Positions 1-8,138 of a stretch of 11,439 nucleotides of DNA are shown in pieces. Position 1 is the stretch's first letter; each line of letters begins with the position of its first letter. The notes under the pieces were generated by a model. That model did no database searches and was not told the DNA's origin. It saw only the letters and a program-made list of their open reading frames with translations. Location of the stretch: NCBI GenBank assembly GCA_012841845.1, contig DUTZ01000475.1, forward strand, positions 1 to 11,439, given 5' to 3'. The stretch comes from Actinomycetales bacterium (GTDB taxonomy: Bacteria; Actinomycetota; Actinomycetes; Mycobacteriales; Mycobacteriaceae). Position numbers and translations under genes: made by a program.

Positions 1-953
1 CCCACCGCGCCGGCCGGCTGGACGACGCCGCGTACACCGCGGCGATGCGCGCCGAGATCCGGCGGGTGATCGAGTCGCAGGAGCGGCTCGGCCTGGACGT
101 GCTGGTCCACGGCGAGCCCGAGCGTAACGACATGGTGCAGTACTTCGCCGAACTGCTCGACGGGTTCGTCACCACCGCGAACGGGTGGGTGCAGTCCTAC
201 GGCAGCCGCTGCGTGCGGCCGCCGATCCTCTACGGCGACGTGCGGCGGCCGCGACCGATGACGGTCGAGTGGTCGGCGTACGCACAGTCGCTCACCGACA
301 AGCCGGTCAAGGGCATGCTCACCGGCCCGGTGACGATCCTCGCGTGGTCGTTCGTCCGCGACGACCTGCCGATCGCCGACGTCTCCGACCAGGTGGCGCT
401 CGCGATCCGGCAGGAGACCGTGGACCTGCAGGCCGCCGGCCTGGCGATCATCCAGGTGGACGAGCCGGCACTACGCGAGCTCCTCCCGCTGCGCCGGGCC
501 GACCGCGCCGCCTACCTCGACTGGTCCGTGCGCTCGTTCCGACTGGCCACCTCGGGCGTGGCCGACGCCACCCAGATCCACACCCACCTGTGCTACTCGG
601 AGTTCGGTGAGGTGATCGACTCCATCGCCGGCCTCGACGCGGACGTCACCTCGATCGAGGCGGCTCGCTCGCACATGGAGATCCTCGGGGACCTCGACGC
701 GGTGGGGTTCGCGGGCCAGGTGGGGCCGGGTGTCTACGACATCCACTCACCGCGCGTGCCCGGCGTGGCTGAGACCACGGCCCTGCTCCGGGAGGCCGTC
801 TCCGCGATGCCCGCGGACCGCCTGTGGGTCAACCCGGACTGCGGCCTCAAGACCCGTCGGGACGAGGAGGTGGAGCCGTCTCTGGCGGCGATGGTGGCCG
901 CCACCCGGCAGGTCCGGCAGGAACTCGCCGCGGCAGCGTTCACGGGCGGCTGA
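1..953 (+). CDS. metE: Cobalamin-independent methionine synthase, C-terminal part (5' truncated by window edge)
   Basis: MetE transfers the methyl group of 5-methyltetrahydrofolate (polyglutamate) to homocysteine to make methionine, in the cytoplasm, without vitamin B12. The reading frame is open from base 3 and the gene continues upstream, so only the last ~317 residues of a protein usually about 750 long are present. They form the catalytic C-terminal barrel. Numbering from the Met at base 45, the motif [15 protein letters not shown] is at 18-31, and [11 protein letters not shown] and KGMLTGPVT follow. The zinc and homocysteine site is intact: His181 and Cys183 ([10 protein letters not shown]), Glu205 and Cys266 (NPDCGLKTR), with the same spacing as E. 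coli His641/Cys643/Glu665/Cys726. The Met at base 45 is internal, not the start. The gene converges on pyc and ends 12 nt before a strong hairpin. It has no obvious functional tie to the prp operon. MetE identity is certain; its regulation (often a B12 riboswitch) lies outside the window. Confidence 0.97.
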   Translation, partial: HRAGRLDDAAYTAAMRAEIRRVIESQERLGLDVLVHGEPERNDMVQYFAELLDGFVTTANGWVQSYGSRCVRPPILYGDVRRPRPMTVEWSAYAQSLTDKPVKGMLTGPVTILAWSFVRDDLPIADVSDQVALAIRQETVDLQAAGLAIIQVDEPALRELLPLRRADRAAYLDWSVRSFRLATSGVADATQIHTHLCYSEFGEVIDSIAGLDADVTSIEAARSHMEILGDLDAVGFAGQVGPGVYDIHSPRVPGVAETTALLREAVSAMPADRLWVNPDCGLKTRRDEEVEPSLAAMVAATRQVRQELAAAAFTGG

Positions 954-964
954 TCACGACGTGA

Positions 965-1001
965 GAGAACCCCGCCCCGGTTGTCCCGGGGCGGGGTTCT
1001 C
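965..1001. terminator. Bidirectional hairpin terminator between metE and pyc
   Basis: A perfect 16-bp inverted repeat (arms 965-980 and 986-1001, beginning GAGAACCCCG) encloses a 5-nt loop, TTGTC. It lies between the stop codon of metE on the plus strand and that of pyc on the minus strand, so it can serve both converging transcripts. Neither side has a T-run, which is common for actinobacterial hairpin terminators. The perfect stem and its position are seen directly; terminator function is inferred. Confidence 0.85.
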
Positions 1002-1019
1002 CAGTGTCCACAGGAACCG

Positions 1020-4000
1020 TCAGGTGACGACGACCAGCAGGTCTCCGCCCTCGACCTGCCGCGGCCCCGGCACCAACACCCGGCGGACCGTCCCCGCCAC
1101 GGGGGCGCTGATCGCCGCCTCCATCTTCATCGCCTCGATGGTCCCCACCCGATCACCGGCGGCCACCTCGTCTCCCACCGACACCGCGAGGGTGACGACC
1201 CCGCCGAAGGGCGCGGCGACGTGCCCGGGGTCGGCGCGGTCGGCCTTCTCCGCGACCGGCCCGGTGGAGTCGACCGACCGGTCCCGCACGAGGATCGGGC
1301 GGAGCTGCCCGTTGACGACGAGCATGACCGAACGCATGCCCTTGTCGTCGGGCTCTCCGATCGCCTCCAACCGGATGAGGACCTCCACCCCCTCGTCGAG
1401 CTGCACCCGGTGTTCCTCGCCCTGGCGCAACCCGTAGAAGAACTGGTTGGCGGACAGGTGGGAGGTGTCGCCGTAGCGGCGTCGGTGCTCGGCGAACTCG
1501 GCCGCGGGGCCGGGGAAGAGGAGCCGGTTGAGTGCGTCGCGGCGACCGGAACCGGGTTCGGTGAGCGCGCGGGCGTCGTCGGCGGGCACCGAGTCGACCG
1601 GCGGCGGGCCGTCCAGCGGGTCGAGCCCGCGCGCGGTGAGCACGGTGGAGCGCAGCGGCTCCGGCCACCCGCCGGCCGGGGTGCCGAGCTCGCCCCGCAG
1701 GAACCCCACGACCGAGTCCGGCACGTCGACCCGCGACGGGTCGGCCGCGAACTCGGACGCCGTGATCCCGGCGCCGACCAGGGCCAGCGCGAGGTCTCCG
1801 ACGACCTTGGACGACGGAGTGACCTTGACCGGCCGGCCGAGCACGTGGTCGGCGCCGGCATAGGCGGCCTCGACCGCCTCGAAGCGGTCGGCCAGGCCCA
1901 GCTCCCGGGCCTGGGCCCGCAGATTGGACAGCTGGCCGCCGGGGATCTCGTGGGTGTAGACGCGCCCGGTGGGGCCCGGGGGCGCGGCCTCGAACGGACG
2001 GTAGACGCCCCGCAGTGCCTCCCAGTACGGCTCGAGCGCGCACACGGCGTCCAGGTCCAACCCGGTGTCGCGGTCGGTGTGGTCGAACGCGGCGACGATC
2101 GCCGAGAGAGGCGGCTGACTGGTGGTCCCGGCCATCGGGGCGCTCGCCCCGTCGACGGCGTCCGCGCCGGCGGCGACGGCCGCGAGGTAGGTGGCGAGCT
2201 GACCGCCGGCGGTGTCGTGCGTGTGGACATGGATCGGCAGGTCGAACTCTCGGCGAAGGGCGCTGACCAGCGTGGCCGCCGCATGCGGGCGCAGCAGTCC
2301 GGCCATGTCCTTGATCGCCAGCACATGGGCTCCGGAGCGGACGATCCGCTCGGCCAGGCGCAGCCAGTAGTCGAGGGTGTAGAGCTCCTCGGCCGGGTCC
2401 GACAGATCGCCGGTGTAACTCATCGCCACCTCGGCCACCGCGGTCCCCGTCTCCAGGACCGCGTCGATCGCCGGCCGCATCGCCTCGACGTCGTTGAGGG
2501 CGTCGAACACGCGGAACACGTCGATCCCCGTGCGCGCGGCCTCGTCGACGAACGCCCGGGTCACGGACTCCGGATACGGGGTGTACCCGACAGTGTTGCG
2601 GCCGCGCAGCAGCATTTGCAGACACAGTCCGGGCATCGCGGTGCGCAGGCGTTCCAGCCGTTCCCACGGGTCCTCGGCGAGGAAGCGCAGGGCCACGTCA
2701 TAGGTCGCCCCGCCCCAGCACTCGACGCTCCACAGCTGCGGAGTCAGCCGGGCCACGTGACCGGCGACCGCCTCGAGCCCGGACGTACGCACCCGGGTGG
2801 CGAGAAGGGACTGGTGGGCGTCACGGAACGTGGTGTCGGTGACGGCGACGGCGGACTGTGCGCGCAGCCCGCGGGAGAAGGCCTCCGGGCCGACCGCGCG
2901 GAGCAGGTCCCGGGACCCGGCCGGTGGAGCGGTGCCGCGCAGCACCGCGGGCAGGACGGGCAGCTTGTCGCGCGGATACACCGTGGCGGGGCGCTCGCCG
3001 TGCGGCCGGTTGACGGTGACGTCGGCCAGATACTCCAGGAGCCGCCCGGTGCGGTTGCCGCTCACACGCTCGTCGAGCAGGTACGGGCGTTGGGCGATGA
3101 ACGACGTGGTCACCCGGCCCGCGAGGAAGTCCGGGTCGTCGAGCAGCGAGCGCAGGAAGCCGAGGTTGGTGGCCACACCGCGGATGCGGAACTCCGCCAG
3201 CGCCCGACGGGCCCGCCGCACCGCGGTGGGCAGGTCCCCGCCGCGGCAGGTGAGCTTGACGAGCATCGAGTCGAAGTGACCGCTGATGTCGGCCCCGAGG
3301 TGCGCGGCACCGTCGAGGCGCACACCGCTGCCGCCGGGGGAGCGGTACACGGTGAGCCGCCCGGTGTCGGGGCGGAACCCCGCGGAGGGGTCCTCGGTGG
3401 TGATGCGGCACTGCAGGGCGGCGCCGCGCAACACGACCGACTCCTGGCTCAGGCCGAGGTCCGCGAGCGTCTCCCCGGCGGCCAGGCGGAGCTGAGCGGA
3501 CACCAGGTCCACGTCGGTCACCTCCTCGGTGACGGTGTGCTCGACCTGGATGCGGGGGTTCATCTCGATGAAGACATGACGACCGGCGGCGTCCACGAGG
3601 AACTCGACGGTGCCCGCGCACGTGTAGCCCACGTGGCGGGCGAAGGCCACGGCGTCGGCGCAGATCCGGTCCCGCAGCGCCGGCTCGAGATGCGGGGCCG
3701 GGGCGATCTCCACGACCTTCTGGTGGCGGCGCTGCACCGAGCAGTCCCGTTCGTAGAGGTGGATGACCTCGCCGGTGGCATCGGCGAGGATCTGCACCTC
3801 GATGTGGCGGGGGTCGGTCACGGCCTGTTCGAGGAAGACGCGGCCGTCGCCGAACGCCGCCGCGGCCTCGTGGGAGGCCGCCTCGATGGCCTCGCGGAGG
3901 GACCGCGCATCCGGTCCGGGCGTCTCGACGAGACGCATGCCGCGTCCGCCGCCGCCGGCGACAGCCTTGACGAAGAGCGGGAACGTCATGTCCTCGGCGG

Positions 4001-4457
4001 CCGCGACGAGTTCGGCCACGTCGTCGGACGGCACGCTCGAGTCCAGGACAGGCACGCCGGCCTCTCGCGCGGCGGACACAGACCGGGACTTGTCGCCGGT
4101 GAGGTCGAGTACTTCGGGCCGTGGGCCCACGAACGTGATCCCGGCCCGGGCGCACGCCCGGGCCAGGTCGGCGTTCTCGGAGAGGAATCCGTACCCGGGA
4201 TAGACCGCGTCTGCGCCGGTGGACTCTGCGAGGTCGACGATCGCGTCCACGTCGAGGTAGGCGCGGACCGGATGACCCGGCTCCCCGATCTGGTAGGCCT
4301 CGTCGGCCTTGGACCTGTGGACGGAGTGTCGGTCCTCGTACGGGTACACGGCGACCGTCGCGGCGCCGAGCTCGTACGCGGCACGGAACGCCCGGACCGC
4401 GATCTCCCCGCGGTTGGCGACGAGGATCTTCCGGAATCCCGGTACCGCGGGCGTCAC
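1020..4457 (-). CDS. pyc: Pyruvate carboxylase, single-chain biotin enzyme
   Basis: Carboxylates pyruvate to oxaloacetate with ATP and bicarbonate (cytoplasmic, anaplerotic). At 1145 residues it has the full length of the single-chain (alpha4) type. Biotin carboxylase comes first: ILVANRGEIA at 11-20, the ATP glycine loop AGGGGRGM at 167-174, and EMNPRIQVEH at 298-307. The carboxyltransferase follows, from about residue 538, with TTFRDAHQS (metal ligand Asp546), the lysine carboxylated in this family at 716 (AIKDMAG), and HTHD with metal ligands His745 and His747. A linker and allosteric region follows. The C-terminal biotin carrier domain has EAMKMEA with the biotinyl lysine at 1111. All key residues are present. 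The start is GTG at 4457, chosen for a strong GGGAGGT ribosome site at 4467-4473 (9-nt spacing) and because the BC domain begins directly. Its GTGA overlaps the prpC stop by 4 nt, so it is the last gene of prpDBC-pyc. That link suggests it recycles the pyruvate made by PrpB into oxaloacetate for PrpC. Confidence 0.97.
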   Translation of the reverse strand: MTPAVPGFRKILVANRGEIAVRAFRAAYELGAATVAVYPYEDRHSVHRSKADEAYQIGEPGHPVRAYLDVDAIVDLAESTGADAVYPGYGFLSENADLARACARAGITFVGPRPEVLDLTGDKSRSVSAAREAGVPVLDSSVPSDDVAELVAAAEDMTFPLFVKAVAGGGGRGMRLVETPGPDARSLREAIEAASHEAAAAFGDGRVFLEQAVTDPRHIEVQILADATGEVIHLYERDCSVQRRHQKVVEIAPAPHLEPALRDRICADAVAFARHVGYTCAGTVEFLVDAAGRHVFIEMNPRIQVEHTVTEEVTDVDLVSAQLRLAAGETLADLGLSQESVVLRGAALQCRITTEDPSAGFRPDTGRLTVYRSPGGSGVRLDGAAHLGADISGHFDSMLVKLTCRGGDLPTAVRRARRALAEFRIRGVATNLGFLRSLLDDPDFLAGRVTTSFIAQRPYLLDERVSGNRTGRLLEYLADVTVNRPHGERPATVYPRDKLPVLPAVLRGTAPPAGSRDLLRAVGPEAFSRGLRAQSAVAVTDTTFRDAHQSLLATRVRTSGLEAVAGHVARLTPQLWSVECWGGATYDVALRFLAEDPWERLERLRTAMPGLCLQMLLRGRNTVGYTPYPESVTRAFVDEAARTGIDVFRVFDALNDVEAMRPAIDAVLETGTAVAEVAMSYTGDLSDPAEELYTLDYWLRLAERIVRSGAHVLAIKDMAGLLRPHAAATLVSALRREFDLPIHVHTHDTAGGQLATYLAAVAAGADAVDGASAPMAGTTSQPPLSAIVAAFDHTDRDTGLDLDAVCALEPYWEALRGVYRPFEAAPPGPTGRVYTHEIPGGQLSNLRAQARELGLADRFEAVEAAYAGADHVLGRPVKVTPSSKVVGDLALALVGAGITASEFAADPSRVDVPDSVVGFLRGELGTPAGGWPEPLRSTVLTARGLDPLDGPPPVDSVPADDARALTEPGSGRRDALNRLLFPGPAAEFAEHRRRYGDTSHLSANQFFYGLRQGEEHRVQLDEGVEVLIRLEAIGEPDDKGMRSVMLVVNGQLRPILVRDRSVDSTGPVAEKADRADPGHVAAPFGGVVTLAVSVGDEVAAGDRVGTIEAMKMEAAISAPVAGTVRRVLVPGPRQVEGGDLLVVVT

Positions 4458-5569
4458 GAGGCCTTCACCTCCCGCTGCGGCACGCCGTCGTAGGCGCTGA
4501 GCGGGCGGATGAGCGCGTTGGACTCGGTCTGCTCGACGATGTGCGCGGTCCAGCCCACCACGCGGGAGGCCACGAAGAGGGGGGTGAAGAATTCGACGTC
4601 GAATCCCAGCAGGTGGTAGGTCGGTCCGGAGGGGAAGTCGAGGTTCGGCTTGATGCCGGTCCGGGCCGCCATGGCCGCCGCCATCGCGTCGTACATCCGC
4701 ACCCAGCGGTCCCCGTCATGCACGGCGGCGACGTCCCGGAATGCGAGGTCCATCGTGGGAACCCGCGAGTCGCCGGTCTTGTAGACCCGGTGCCCGAAGC
4801 CCATGATCTTCTCCTTGGCGTCGAGCCGGGCGTCGACCCACTCGGCGGCCCGAGCGGGGTCGCCGATCTCGAGCATGTGGTGCATCACGGCCTCGTTGGC
4901 GCCGCCGTGGAGCGAGCCCTTGAGCGCGCCGATCGCGGCGGTGATGGCGCTGTAGTAGTCCGACGTGGTCGAGGTGACGACGCGGGCGGTGAAGGTCGAG
5001 GCGTTGAACGAGTGCTCGGCGTAGAGGATCATCGAGACGTCGAAGGCGCGCACGTCCACCGCGGCGGCCTCGCCGAAGCACATGTGCAGGAAGTTCTCGC
5101 TGTAGCCGCGGGTGTGGTCGGGTGGGATGGGCTCCAGGCCGCGCCGGCGGCGTAGGTCGAACGCGATGACGGTGGGCAGCACCGCCAGCAGGCGCAGGCC
5201 GTGCGCGCGCAGCGACGCGGTGTCGGTGGCGTCCTCCTCCGGGTCGCGGGCGCCCAGCCAGCTCACCACGGTCCGCATGACGTCCATGGGGTGGGCGGTG
5301 CGCGGCATCTGCGCCACGAGGTCGAGCAGCGCGCGGTCGGCCCGTCGGGCGGCCCGTTCCCGCTGACAGAACAGCTCGAGCTGGCCTCGGGTGGGGAGCT
5401 CGCCGTGCCAGAGCAGATACGCCACCTCCTCGAAGGAGCAGTGCGCGCACAGTTCCTGGACGGCGTAGCCGCGGTAGGTGAGCGAGTTGGTCTCGGGGAC
5501 GACCTTGGACACGGCGGTGGTGTCGACGACGACGCCGGCCAGCCCCTTACGGATCTCGGTGGTGGTCAT
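4454..5569 (-). CDS. prpC: 2-methylcitrate synthase
   Basis: Condenses propionyl-CoA with oxaloacetate to 2-methylcitrate, the entry step of the methylcitrate cycle. The 371-residue protein has the citrate synthase fold of the short, dimeric type. The catalytic triad is visible: His221 in GSLHGGANE, His260 in GFGHRVYKTGD, and Asp311 in KPNLDFPSG. N-terminal LTYRGYAVQEL (30-40) and the substrate-binding EHSFNASTF (185-193) are also typical. The sequence alone does not separate 2-methylcitrate synthase from citrate synthase, and many members act on both acetyl-CoA and propionyl-CoA; the placement directly after prpB decides the name. The frame is open far upstream, but the start at 5569 (MTTTEIRKG) is chosen because it has an AAGGGG ribosome site 8 nt away and overlaps the prpB stop in ATGA (4 nt). 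Upstream codons in this frame only shadow prpB. The stop overlaps the pyc start by 4 nt. Confidence 0.95.
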   Translation of the reverse strand: MTTTEIRKGLAGVVVDTTAVSKVVPETNSLTYRGYAVQELCAHCSFEEVAYLLWHGELPTRGQLELFCQRERAARRADRALLDLVAQMPRTAHPMDVMRTVVSWLGARDPEEDATDTASLRAHGLRLLAVLPTVIAFDLRRRRGLEPIPPDHTRGYSENFLHMCFGEAAAVDVRAFDVSMILYAEHSFNASTFTARVVTSTTSDYYSAITAAIGALKGSLHGGANEAVMHHMLEIGDPARAAEWVDARLDAKEKIMGFGHRVYKTGDSRVPTMDLAFRDVAAVHDGDRWVRMYDAMAAAMAARTGIKPNLDFPSGPTYHLLGFDVEFFTPLFVASRVVGWTAHIVEQTESNALIRPLSAYDGVPQREVKAS

Positions 5570-6504
5570 TGCCAGAACCCCTTGGTGAAGAGTGCGGAGT
5601 CGAAATGGGTGAAGTCGGCGTACCGGTTGAGCTCGTAGAGCCGCTCGCGGTGCTGCATGCGGTCGAGCCATGCGGTCTGGGTGCCGGTCGTGGCGATCTC
5701 CCGGAGGGCGTCCTCGACGGCGCCCAGGGCGACGCGCAGGGTGGTGACGGGGTAGATGACGGCGTCGTAGCCGATCTCCTGGAGGGTGGCGGCGCCGATG
5801 AGCTCGGACTTGCCGAACTCCGTGAGGTTGGCCAGGAGCGGCACGTCGATCGCGGCGCGGAAGGCCTCGAACTCCGCGGCGTCGGCCAGGGCCTCGGTGA
5901 AGATCATGTCGGCACCGGCGTCCACGTACGCCCGGGCCCGGTCGATCGCGGCGTCGAGCCCGTCGATCGCGCGGGCGTCGGTGCGGGCGCAGATCACGAA
6001 GGCGTCGTCGCGGCGCGCGGACACGGCGGCGCCGAGGCGGCGGACCATGTCCCCGACCGGGACGACGGCCTTGCCGTCGAGGTGCCCGCACCGTTTGGGG
6101 TTGACCTGGTCCTCGAGGTGGCAGCCGGCGAGGCCGGCGTCCTCGAGCTCGCTGATGGTGCGGGCCGCGCTCATGGGCTCGCCGAAGCCGGTGTCGGCGT
6201 CCACGAGGACCGGCAGGTCGGTGACGCGAGCGACCTGGCGACTGCGGCCGACCACCTCGGTGAGGGTGGTGAGCCCGATGTCCGGCAGCGCCAGATCCGC
6301 CGAGAGCACGGCGCCGGAGACGTACACGCCCTCGAAGCCCACGTCCTGGATCAGTCGCGCCACCAGCGGGGAGAACGCACCGGGTAGGCGGCAGATCTCG
6401 GGGGCCGCGAGCGCCGCCCGTAGCGCCGCACGCTTCTCGTGCGGGGTGACGACGCTGGAGTAGAGCCCGGCCGGCGAGGCGGTGCCCGAGTCGGTGCCGC
6501 TCAT
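5566..6504 (-). CDS. prpB: 2-methylisocitrate lyase
   Basis: Cleaves (2R,3S)-2-methylisocitrate to pyruvate and succinate, the last step of the methylcitrate cycle. The protein has 312 residues and belongs to the isocitrate lyase/PEP mutase superfamily. The catalytic loop signature KRCGH is at 137-141, with the nucleophilic/acid Cys139, and the magnesium-binding DADTGFG is at 102-108. PGAFSPLVARL near residue 41 and VYVSGAVLSADLALPD near 60-75 are typical of PrpB. At about 300 residues it is the dedicated short form, unlike the longer isocitrate lyases that substitute for it in M. tuberculosis. The start at 6504 (MSGTDSG) has GGAG 7 nt upstream (6512-6515). Its first base is the last base of the prpD stop codon (TGATG); longer readings of the frame only shadow prpD. 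The stop overlaps prpC by 4 nt. Confidence 0.96.
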   Translation of the reverse strand: MSGTDSGTASPAGLYSSVVTPHEKRAALRAALAAPEICRLPGAFSPLVARLIQDVGFEGVYVSGAVLSADLALPDIGLTTLTEVVGRSRQVARVTDLPVLVDADTGFGEPMSAARTISELEDAGLAGCHLEDQVNPKRCGHLDGKAVVPVGDMVRRLGAAVSARRDDAFVICARTDARAIDGLDAAIDRARAYVDAGADMIFTEALADAAEFEAFRAAIDVPLLANLTEFGKSELIGAATLQEIGYDAVIYPVTTLRVALGAVEDALREIATTGTQTAWLDRMQHRERLYELNRYADFTHFDSALFTKGFWQ

Positions 6505-8036
6505 CAGAACACTCCGCCCGGGATCGTCGGGGCGCGGGTGATCGCCGCGTCGGACAGGACCACGTTGAGCTGGTCCAGTTCGCCGGCGGTGAGCTGCGGG
6601 GCCCGCTGTGCGGCCGCGAGGAAGCGCTCCTGCTCGGCGTCGGTGACCAGCCCCTCGGCGAGGATCCGGAACTTCTCGACGTACTGCTCGCGGGCGAAGG
6701 GCTGGGCGCCGTAGGGGTGCGCGTCGGCCACCCCGATCTCGTCGGTGAGCACGGTCCCGTCGGTCAGGGTGATCTCGGCGCGGCAGCCGAAGGCCTTCTC
6801 CTCCGGGTCGGACGAGTGGTAGCGGCGGGTCCACTCGTCGTCGAGTTCGGTGGAGATCTTCCGCCACAGTGCCACGGTCTCGGGGCGCCGCGCCCGCTCG
6901 GGGGCGTAGGAGCGCTCGTGGTGCCACGCGCCGTCCTCGAGGGCCACGGCGAAGATGTACATCACCGAGTGGTCGAGGGTCTCACGGCTGGCGTGCGGGT
7001 CGAACTTCTGTGGGTCGTTCGAGCCGGTGCCGATCACCACGTGGGTGTGGTGGCTGGTGTGCAGGACGATCTTCTCGATCGCGGAGAAGCCGCCGGGTCG
7101 GGCGAGGACCTGCTCGCGCATGCGGCGGGCCAGGTCGATGGGGGCCTGCGACTGGTACTCCGCGGAGTGTTCCTTGGTATAGGTGTCGAGGATGCCGCGC
7201 TTGGCCTCGCCGGGCTCGGGCAGCGGGACGGTGTACTCGTGCCCGGGGCCCGAGAGCAGGCGGGCGATCACGCCGTCCTCGCCCTCCCAGATCGGCGACG
7301 GTGCGCCCTCGCCGCGCATCGCACGGTCCACGGCCTCGACGGCCATCTTCCCGGCGAACGCGGGAGCGAACGCCTTCCACGAGGAGATCTCGCCCTTGCG
7401 GGACTGGCGGGTGGCGGTGGTGGTGTGCAGGGCCTGGCCGACGGCCTGGTAGACGGTCTCGGTGGGCAGGCCCAGCAGGGTGCCGATGCCTGCCGCGGCG
7501 GAGGGGCCGAGGTGGGCGACGTGATCGATCTTGTGCTCGTGCAGGCAGATCCCCTTGACCAGGTCCACCTGGACCTCGTAGCCGGTGGCCAGGCCGCGGA
7601 CGAGGTCGGCGCCGCTGCGGCCGGTGTGCTGGGCCACGGCCAGGATCGGCGGGATGTTGTCCCCGGGGTGCGAGTACTCGGCGGCGAGGAAGGTGTCGTG
7701 GAAGTCCAGTTCGCGGACGGCGGTGCCGTTGGCCCACGCCGCCCACTCGGGGGAGACCGCGCCGCGCACGCCGAACACGGTGGCGCCGGCACCGCCGCGG
7801 CTCACGGGGTGGGCGAGGGCCTGGGCGCGCGCCGTGGAAGGCGGGCGGCGCAGGACCGAGGCGACGGCGACGGCGGCGTTGTCGATGATCCGGTTGATGA
7901 CCATCTCCTCGACCTCCGGAATGACGGCGACGGTATCGGTGGCGACCTCGGCGACCTTCCACGCGAGGTGCTCGCTGCGGGGGAACTCTTCGGCGGACGG
8001 GCGGGTCCGGACAGTGTGGTTTCTCATAATCCGCAC
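6504..8036 (-). CDS. prpD: 2-methylcitrate dehydratase (MmgE/PrpD family)
   Basis: Dehydrates 2-methylcitrate to 2-methyl-cis-aconitate; an aconitase encoded elsewhere must then rehydrate it. The 510-residue length fits the family (E. coli PrpD is 483). Conserved PrpD stretches are present: DFHD at 111-114, HPGDNI at 123-128, [13 protein letters not shown] at 166-178 and [14 protein letters not shown] at 212-225. It is the first gene of the operon and is transcribed away from prpR. Two starts are possible: GTG at 8036 and ATG at 8027, three codons later. GGGAG at 8044-8048 is 7 nt from the GTG but 16 nt from the ATG, so GTG is preferred. The stop shares one base with the prpB start. No prpF or acnD is nearby, so this is the PrpD-type rather than the AcnD-type pathway. 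Confidence 0.95.
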   Translation of the reverse strand: MRIMRNHTVRTRPSAEEFPRSEHLAWKVAEVATDTVAVIPEVEEMVINRIIDNAAVAVASVLRRPPSTARAQALAHPVSRGGAGATVFGVRGAVSPEWAAWANGTAVRELDFHDTFLAAEYSHPGDNIPPILAVAQHTGRSGADLVRGLATGYEVQVDLVKGICLHEHKIDHVAHLGPSAAAGIGTLLGLPTETVYQAVGQALHTTTATRQSRKGEISSWKAFAPAFAGKMAVEAVDRAMRGEGAPSPIWEGEDGVIARLLSGPGHEYTVPLPEPGEAKRGILDTYTKEHSAEYQSQAPIDLARRMREQVLARPGGFSAIEKIVLHTSHHTHVVIGTGSNDPQKFDPHASRETLDHSVMYIFAVALEDGAWHHERSYAPERARRPETVALWRKISTELDDEWTRRYHSSDPEEKAFGCRAEITLTDGTVLTDEIGVADAHPYGAQPFAREQYVEKFRILAEGLVTDAEQERFLAAAQRAPQLTAGELDQLNVVLSDAAITRAPTIPGGVF

Positions 8037-8043
8037 GCTATGG

Positions 8044-8048
8044 CTCCC
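8044..8048 (-). promoter_or_regulatory. Ribosome binding site that decides the prpD start
   Basis: Read on the minus strand this is GGGAG, 7 nt before the GTG at 8036 and 16 nt before the alternative in-frame ATG at 8027. The spacing favours the GTG and so an MRIMRNHTV... N-terminus. Confidence 0.6.
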
Positions 8049-8107
8049 GCGTGGTTTCCTGAAAGATGCTGCTCATGCGTAATTCTGTGGCATTGGTGGG
8101 CTCGATC

Positions 8108-8123
8108 TGCGAATGGTGCGAAA
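8108..8123. repeat. Tandem TGCGAA direct repeat, candidate PrpR operator
   Basis: TGCGAATGG is followed immediately by TGCGAAAGA, two near-identical 9-mers in tandem. A related TGCGTA lies 32 bp upstream, about three helical turns away. The position between the divergent genes makes it the best operator candidate in the window, but it is not a perfect match to a published PrpR/RamB motif. Confidence 0.4.
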
Positions 8124-8138
8124 GAGTATGGTCGGCCC

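Larger units (their letters stand above)
8037..8138. promoter_or_regulatory. Divergent prpD / prpR control region
   Basis: This 102-bp region separates the two divergent genes and is less GC-rich than its surroundings. It holds TGCGTA at 8076-8081 and two TGCGAA repeats at 8108-8113 and 8117-8122 with a 9-nt period. These are candidate PrpR sites. M. tuberculosis PrpR and corynebacterial RamB are known to recognise TTTGCAAA-like or GCAAA-containing motifs, and no perfect copy of that palindrome is present here. For prpR, TATGGT at 8127-8132 fits a -10 element placed so that transcription would begin at or near the ATG. For prpD, CAGAAT (minus strand, 8087-8082) and TACTCT (minus strand, 8128-8123) are possible -10 elements. 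No convincing -35 box is visible for either gene, consistent with activator dependence. Promoter assignments are inference. Confidence 0.5.

Noticed and set aside
981..4493. A plus-strand open frame of 1170 codons exactly opposite pyc
   Set aside because: The composition is Gly/Arg/Val/His-rich with no recognisable domain, and the frame mirrors the codon bias of pyc. Long antisense frames are expected in DNA this GC-rich. Pyc on the other strand has all its catalytic motifs.
5570..6091. N-terminal extension of PrpC (frame open from 6091)
   Set aside because: The extension is arginine-rich and fully inside prpB. The ATG at 5569 has a ribosome site and a typical ATGA overlap.
6505..6927. N-terminal extension of PrpB (frame open from 6927)
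   Set aside because: It is a shadow of the 3' part of prpD. The ATG at 6504 has GGAG at 7 nt and gives the usual PrpB length.
6717..8138. Plus-strand frame open through the antisense of prpD and continuous with prpR, as if PrpR were a 947-residue fusion
   Set aside because: The part before 8139 is low-complexity and shadows prpD. PrpR family proteins begin just before the HTH, and MAKHFAGHR matches that start.
8037..8138. A small RNA or riboswitch in the divergent intergenic region
   Set aside because: The region is only 102 bp and I saw no stable paired structure or known aptamer core; promoter and operator content explains it.
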